Shown here: positions 62,024 to 64,000 of the stretch, piece by piece
How positions within the stretch are numbered: position 1 is the stretch's first letter
Layout: each line of letters starts with the position of its first letter
Source of the DNA: CAXSBA01 sp965277105
GTDB lineage: Bacteria; Spirochaetota; UBA12135; COTS27; CAXSBA01
Direction: 5' to 3'
DNA length: 64,000 bases
Assembly (NCBI GenBank): GCA_965277105.1
Contig: OZ255710.1
Span: 682,001-746,000, forward strand
Notes under the pieces: generated by a model
The model's database searches: none
What the model saw: the letters and a program-made list of their open reading frames with translations, nothing else
Told to the model about the DNA's origin: nothing
Translations under genes and position numbers: made by a program

Positions 62024-63094
62024 ATGAATACTTTGCATAAAATTCCCTGCATGCTCTTTCGTGGAGGTACTTCCAAAGGGGCCTATTTTCTCCAAGAAGA
62101 TTTGCCCTTAGAAGAAAAAGCTAGGAATGATTTATTATTAAAAATAATGGGCTCTCCTGATCCTAAGCAAATTGACGGAATAGGAGGAGGGTCTTTCGTA
62201 ACCAGTAAAGTAGCTATTGTTAATCGTTCTAATCGTACGGGAATTGATATTGACTATAAATTCATTCAAGTAATGGTTGATGAACCAGTCGTGGATGATA
62301 AGCCTACTTGTGGGAATCTTTTATCAGCAGTGGGGGTTTTTGCCTTAGAAAGAGGGTTGGTAGAAATAAAAGAAAAAGAAACCCAGGTCAATGTTTACGA
62401 CATTAATACTGGAGCAACAGTTAATCAGGTTATTCAAACGCCCAATAAAAAAGTGAATTACCGCGATGGAAACTTTAGCATTGCAGGGGTTCCGGGGGTG
62501 GCTAGTCCTATTGATTTATACTTTAGTGATATTGCTGGTGGAAAAACGGGGCATTACCTACCTACGGGGAACCCTACTGACAAATTTGATGGAGTGGATG
62601 TTTCTTGCGTTGATATTAGCATGCCTACGGTTTTTATTAATGCCCAAAGCCTAGGTAAAACTGGCTACGAAAATAGAGAAGAACTAGACGCCGATAATAG
62701 CCTTTTAGAAAGACTAGCCGTCATTCGAAAAAAGGCATCCCAGGAAATGGGTCTAGGCAGTTCAAAAAATAACGTCATCCCTAAAATAGCCCTTATTAGT
62801 GAAGCTAGAAAAGATGGGGATATTAGTATTCGCTATTTTACTCCCAAAACATGCCATCCGGCGGTGGCAGTTTCTGCTAGTTTTTGTTTAGCTACTAGCT
62901 GCTTTATTCCCGGGACTATCATGAACGCTCTAACCAAAAAAGAAATAGTCGAAGGAGACATGACTATTAAAATAGAAAACCCTTCCGGGACTACTCCTTT
63001 TATCATTAACATTCCTAATCAAGATATAAAAGCAGTAAAAGGTAAAACCACTAGAACTGCTAGAGTACTTTTTCCCGGAGATGTTTACGTCTAA
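62024..63094 (+). CDS. prpF: PrpF family isomerase
   Basis: 356 residues, intact, with an AAGGAGC ribosome site. The N-terminus MLFRGGTSKGAYF (about 10-22) is the PrpF catalytic opening, followed by DGIGGGSFVTSKVAIV, PTCGNLLSAVG and, in the C-terminal half, the mirrored CHPAVAVSASFCLATSC. The family isomerises aconitate and related unsaturated tricarboxylates (2-methylaconitate, 4-oxalomesaconate). Between a tricarboxylate transporter and a tricarballylate dehydrogenase, an aconitate isomerase role is likely. It lies 25 bases after the broken permease and 26 before the dehydrogenase. Confidence 0.92.
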   Translation: MNTLHKIPCMLFRGGTSKGAYFLQEDLPLEEKARNDLLLKIMGSPDPKQIDGIGGGSFVTSKVAIVNRSNRTGIDIDYKFIQVMVDEPVVDDKPTCGNLLSAVGVFALERGLVEIKEKETQVNVYDINTGATVNQVIQTPNKKVNYRDGNFSIAGVPGVASPIDLYFSDIAGGKTGHYLPTGNPTDKFDGVDVSCVDISMPTVFINAQSLGKTGYENREELDADNSLLERLAVIRKKASQEMGLGSSKNNVIPKIALISEARKDGDISIRYFTPKTCHPAVAVSASFCLATSCFIPGTIMNALTKKEIVEGDMTIKIENPSGTTPFIINIPNQDIKAVKGKTTRTARVLFPGDVYV

Positions 63095-63120
63095 TTTTTC
63101 TTTATAAAAAAACTATTCTA

Positions 63121-64000
63121 ATGAAAAACTATCATGCTGATATTATAATTGTTGGAGGAGGAAACGCTGCTTTATGCGCGGCAATTACTGCTAGAGAAAA
63201 CCAGGCAAACGTCTTGCTACTAGAATCGTCTCCTATGGAGTGGCGTGGGGGGAACTCCATTCATATCCGTAATATGCGAGTAGCTCATTCCTCTCCTACT
63301 AGAATATTAACCGAGAGTTATTCCATTGAAGAATTTTGGGCTGATTTAAAGCAAGTTACTCAAAATAAAACTAATCCTAAATTAGCTAAACTTATTATCA
63401 ATAAATCACAAGAGCTTTGCAATTGGCTAGAAAGTAGAGAGATGCATTTTCAAGCTAGTATTTCTGGAACCTTGAGTTTGTCGAGAACCAATGCTTTTTT
63501 TTAGAAGGGGGGAAAACCTATGTTAATTCTCTTTACCATTACGCGGAAAAAATAGGGTTCAATATTTTATACGACCATGAAGTAATCGACATTATAATCG
63601 AAAAAAGAAAATGTAAAAGTTTATTAGTCCAAAATAAAACTGCTCAAAAAAACCTATCTTCCTCAGCAGTGATTTTTGCTAGTGGGGGTTTTGAATCCAA
63701 CCGAAAATGGCTTAAAAAAATATGGGGGAAAAAAGCCGATAATTTTTTAATTCGCGGTACCGAATATAATCAAGGGAAAGTTTTAAAAGCATTATTAAAA
63801 AACCAAGTAAAACCCATAGGCGCTAAAGATAGATGCCATGCGGTGGCCATTGATGGACGAGCCCCACTTTATAATGAGGGCATTGTTACTAGGTTGGACT
63901 GTGTTCCTTTTGGTATCGTCCTCAATAAACTAGGCAAAAGGTTTTACGATGAAGGGGAAAACTTTTGGCCTAAAAGGTATGCTATCTGGGGAAAACTCAT
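63121..64000 (+). pseudogene. tcuA: FAD-dependent tricarballylate dehydrogenase TcuA-like, frame broken and cut by window edge
   Basis: The first frame (127 residues) has the FAD loop IIIVGGGNAALCAAITARE and SSPMEWRGGNSIHIRNMRVAH. It stops at TAG (63502-63504) directly after a T8 run (63495-63502). The -1 frame continues without a gap from LEGGKTYVNSLYHYAE to the window end, with ASGGFES, DRCHAVAIDGRAP, GIVTRLDCVPFGIVLN and RFYDEGENFWPKRYAIWG, all strongly TcuA-like. One T missing from the run explains the break. The enzyme oxidises tricarballylate to cis-aconitate. Confidence 0.85.

Noticed and set aside
1..64000. Search for tRNA, rRNA, CRISPR and insertion sequences
   Set aside because: No cloverleaf-like GC-containing segment, no regularly spaced repeat with unique spacers, and no transposase or terminal inverted repeats were seen. 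The only tandem repeat is the coding one in the KAP gene.

Overview
This is a strongly AT-rich bacterial chromosome segment. It is densely coded on both strands, with short intergenic gaps and long lysine (AAA) and T homopolymers inside genes. The gene set indicates a flagellated diderm: FliP, FliO and FliS; a Pal/OmpA lipoprotein; a YbbA/YbbP exporter; lipoproteins with lipoboxes; a peptidoglycan pathway (MurC, MurD, FtsW, Ddl); and a GGDEF enzyme. FliO with a signal peptide, the L21-Prp-L27 order and the small RRM protein would fit a spirochaete. That assignment is inference, since the window has no rRNA or universal marker set.

Layout. 1-970: end of a flagellar export operon (fliO, fliP) on the minus strand. 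1451-5321: an accessory stretch with an AIPR-type abortive-infection protein, a SnoaL-like protein, a DUF1697 protein and a YeiH transporter. 5543-17172: a tandem D-Ala-D-Ala ligase, hemE, an orphan YnjB-like binding protein, ychF-hisD-ispA, amtB-glnB, Pal and rsmA. 17176-24225: three proteins of unknown function, then pyk-EamA-cinA. 24368-29097: a tight operon of an aminotransferase, rplU-prp-rpmA and the methylcitrate-pathway genes prpD-prpB. 31135-42653: birA, a TPR protein, a diguanylate cyclase, efp, murD-ftsW-murC, then a membrane-lipid and membrane-organisation group (fatty-acid hydroxylase, DUF1295, nfeD-floA, an ICMT-like protein). 42802-49877: tesA-ybbA-ybbP, a phosphatase, an oxidoreductase, comF and fliS. 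50218-56242: an RRM protein, fba, an M50-like protein, a racemase, then thyA, pdxH, ppa, rpsU and an SRPBCC protein. 56362-58656: a KAP P-loop NTPase with a 21-bp coding repeat. 58815-64000: a tricarboxylate uptake and oxidation operon (TctC, TctA-TctB, PrpF, TcuA) interrupted by four frame breaks.

The most notable points are these. (1) An 813-residue protein carries two complete Ddl modules; the second has Phe where D-Ala-D-Ala ligases have the specificity Tyr, which suggests a D-Ala-D-Lac type second site. (2) The PII protein lacks the uridylylation Tyr51 and has Ser there. (3) The tricarboxylate operon has four breaks, all in the same direction (one base missing), two of them on T-runs, while about 58 kb upstream shows no frame breaks. 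(4) A defence-like KAP ATPase has a length-variable heptapeptide tract. (5) Long A and T runs occur in essential genes such as pyk, murD and murC. No rRNA, tRNA, CRISPR array or insertion sequence was recognised.
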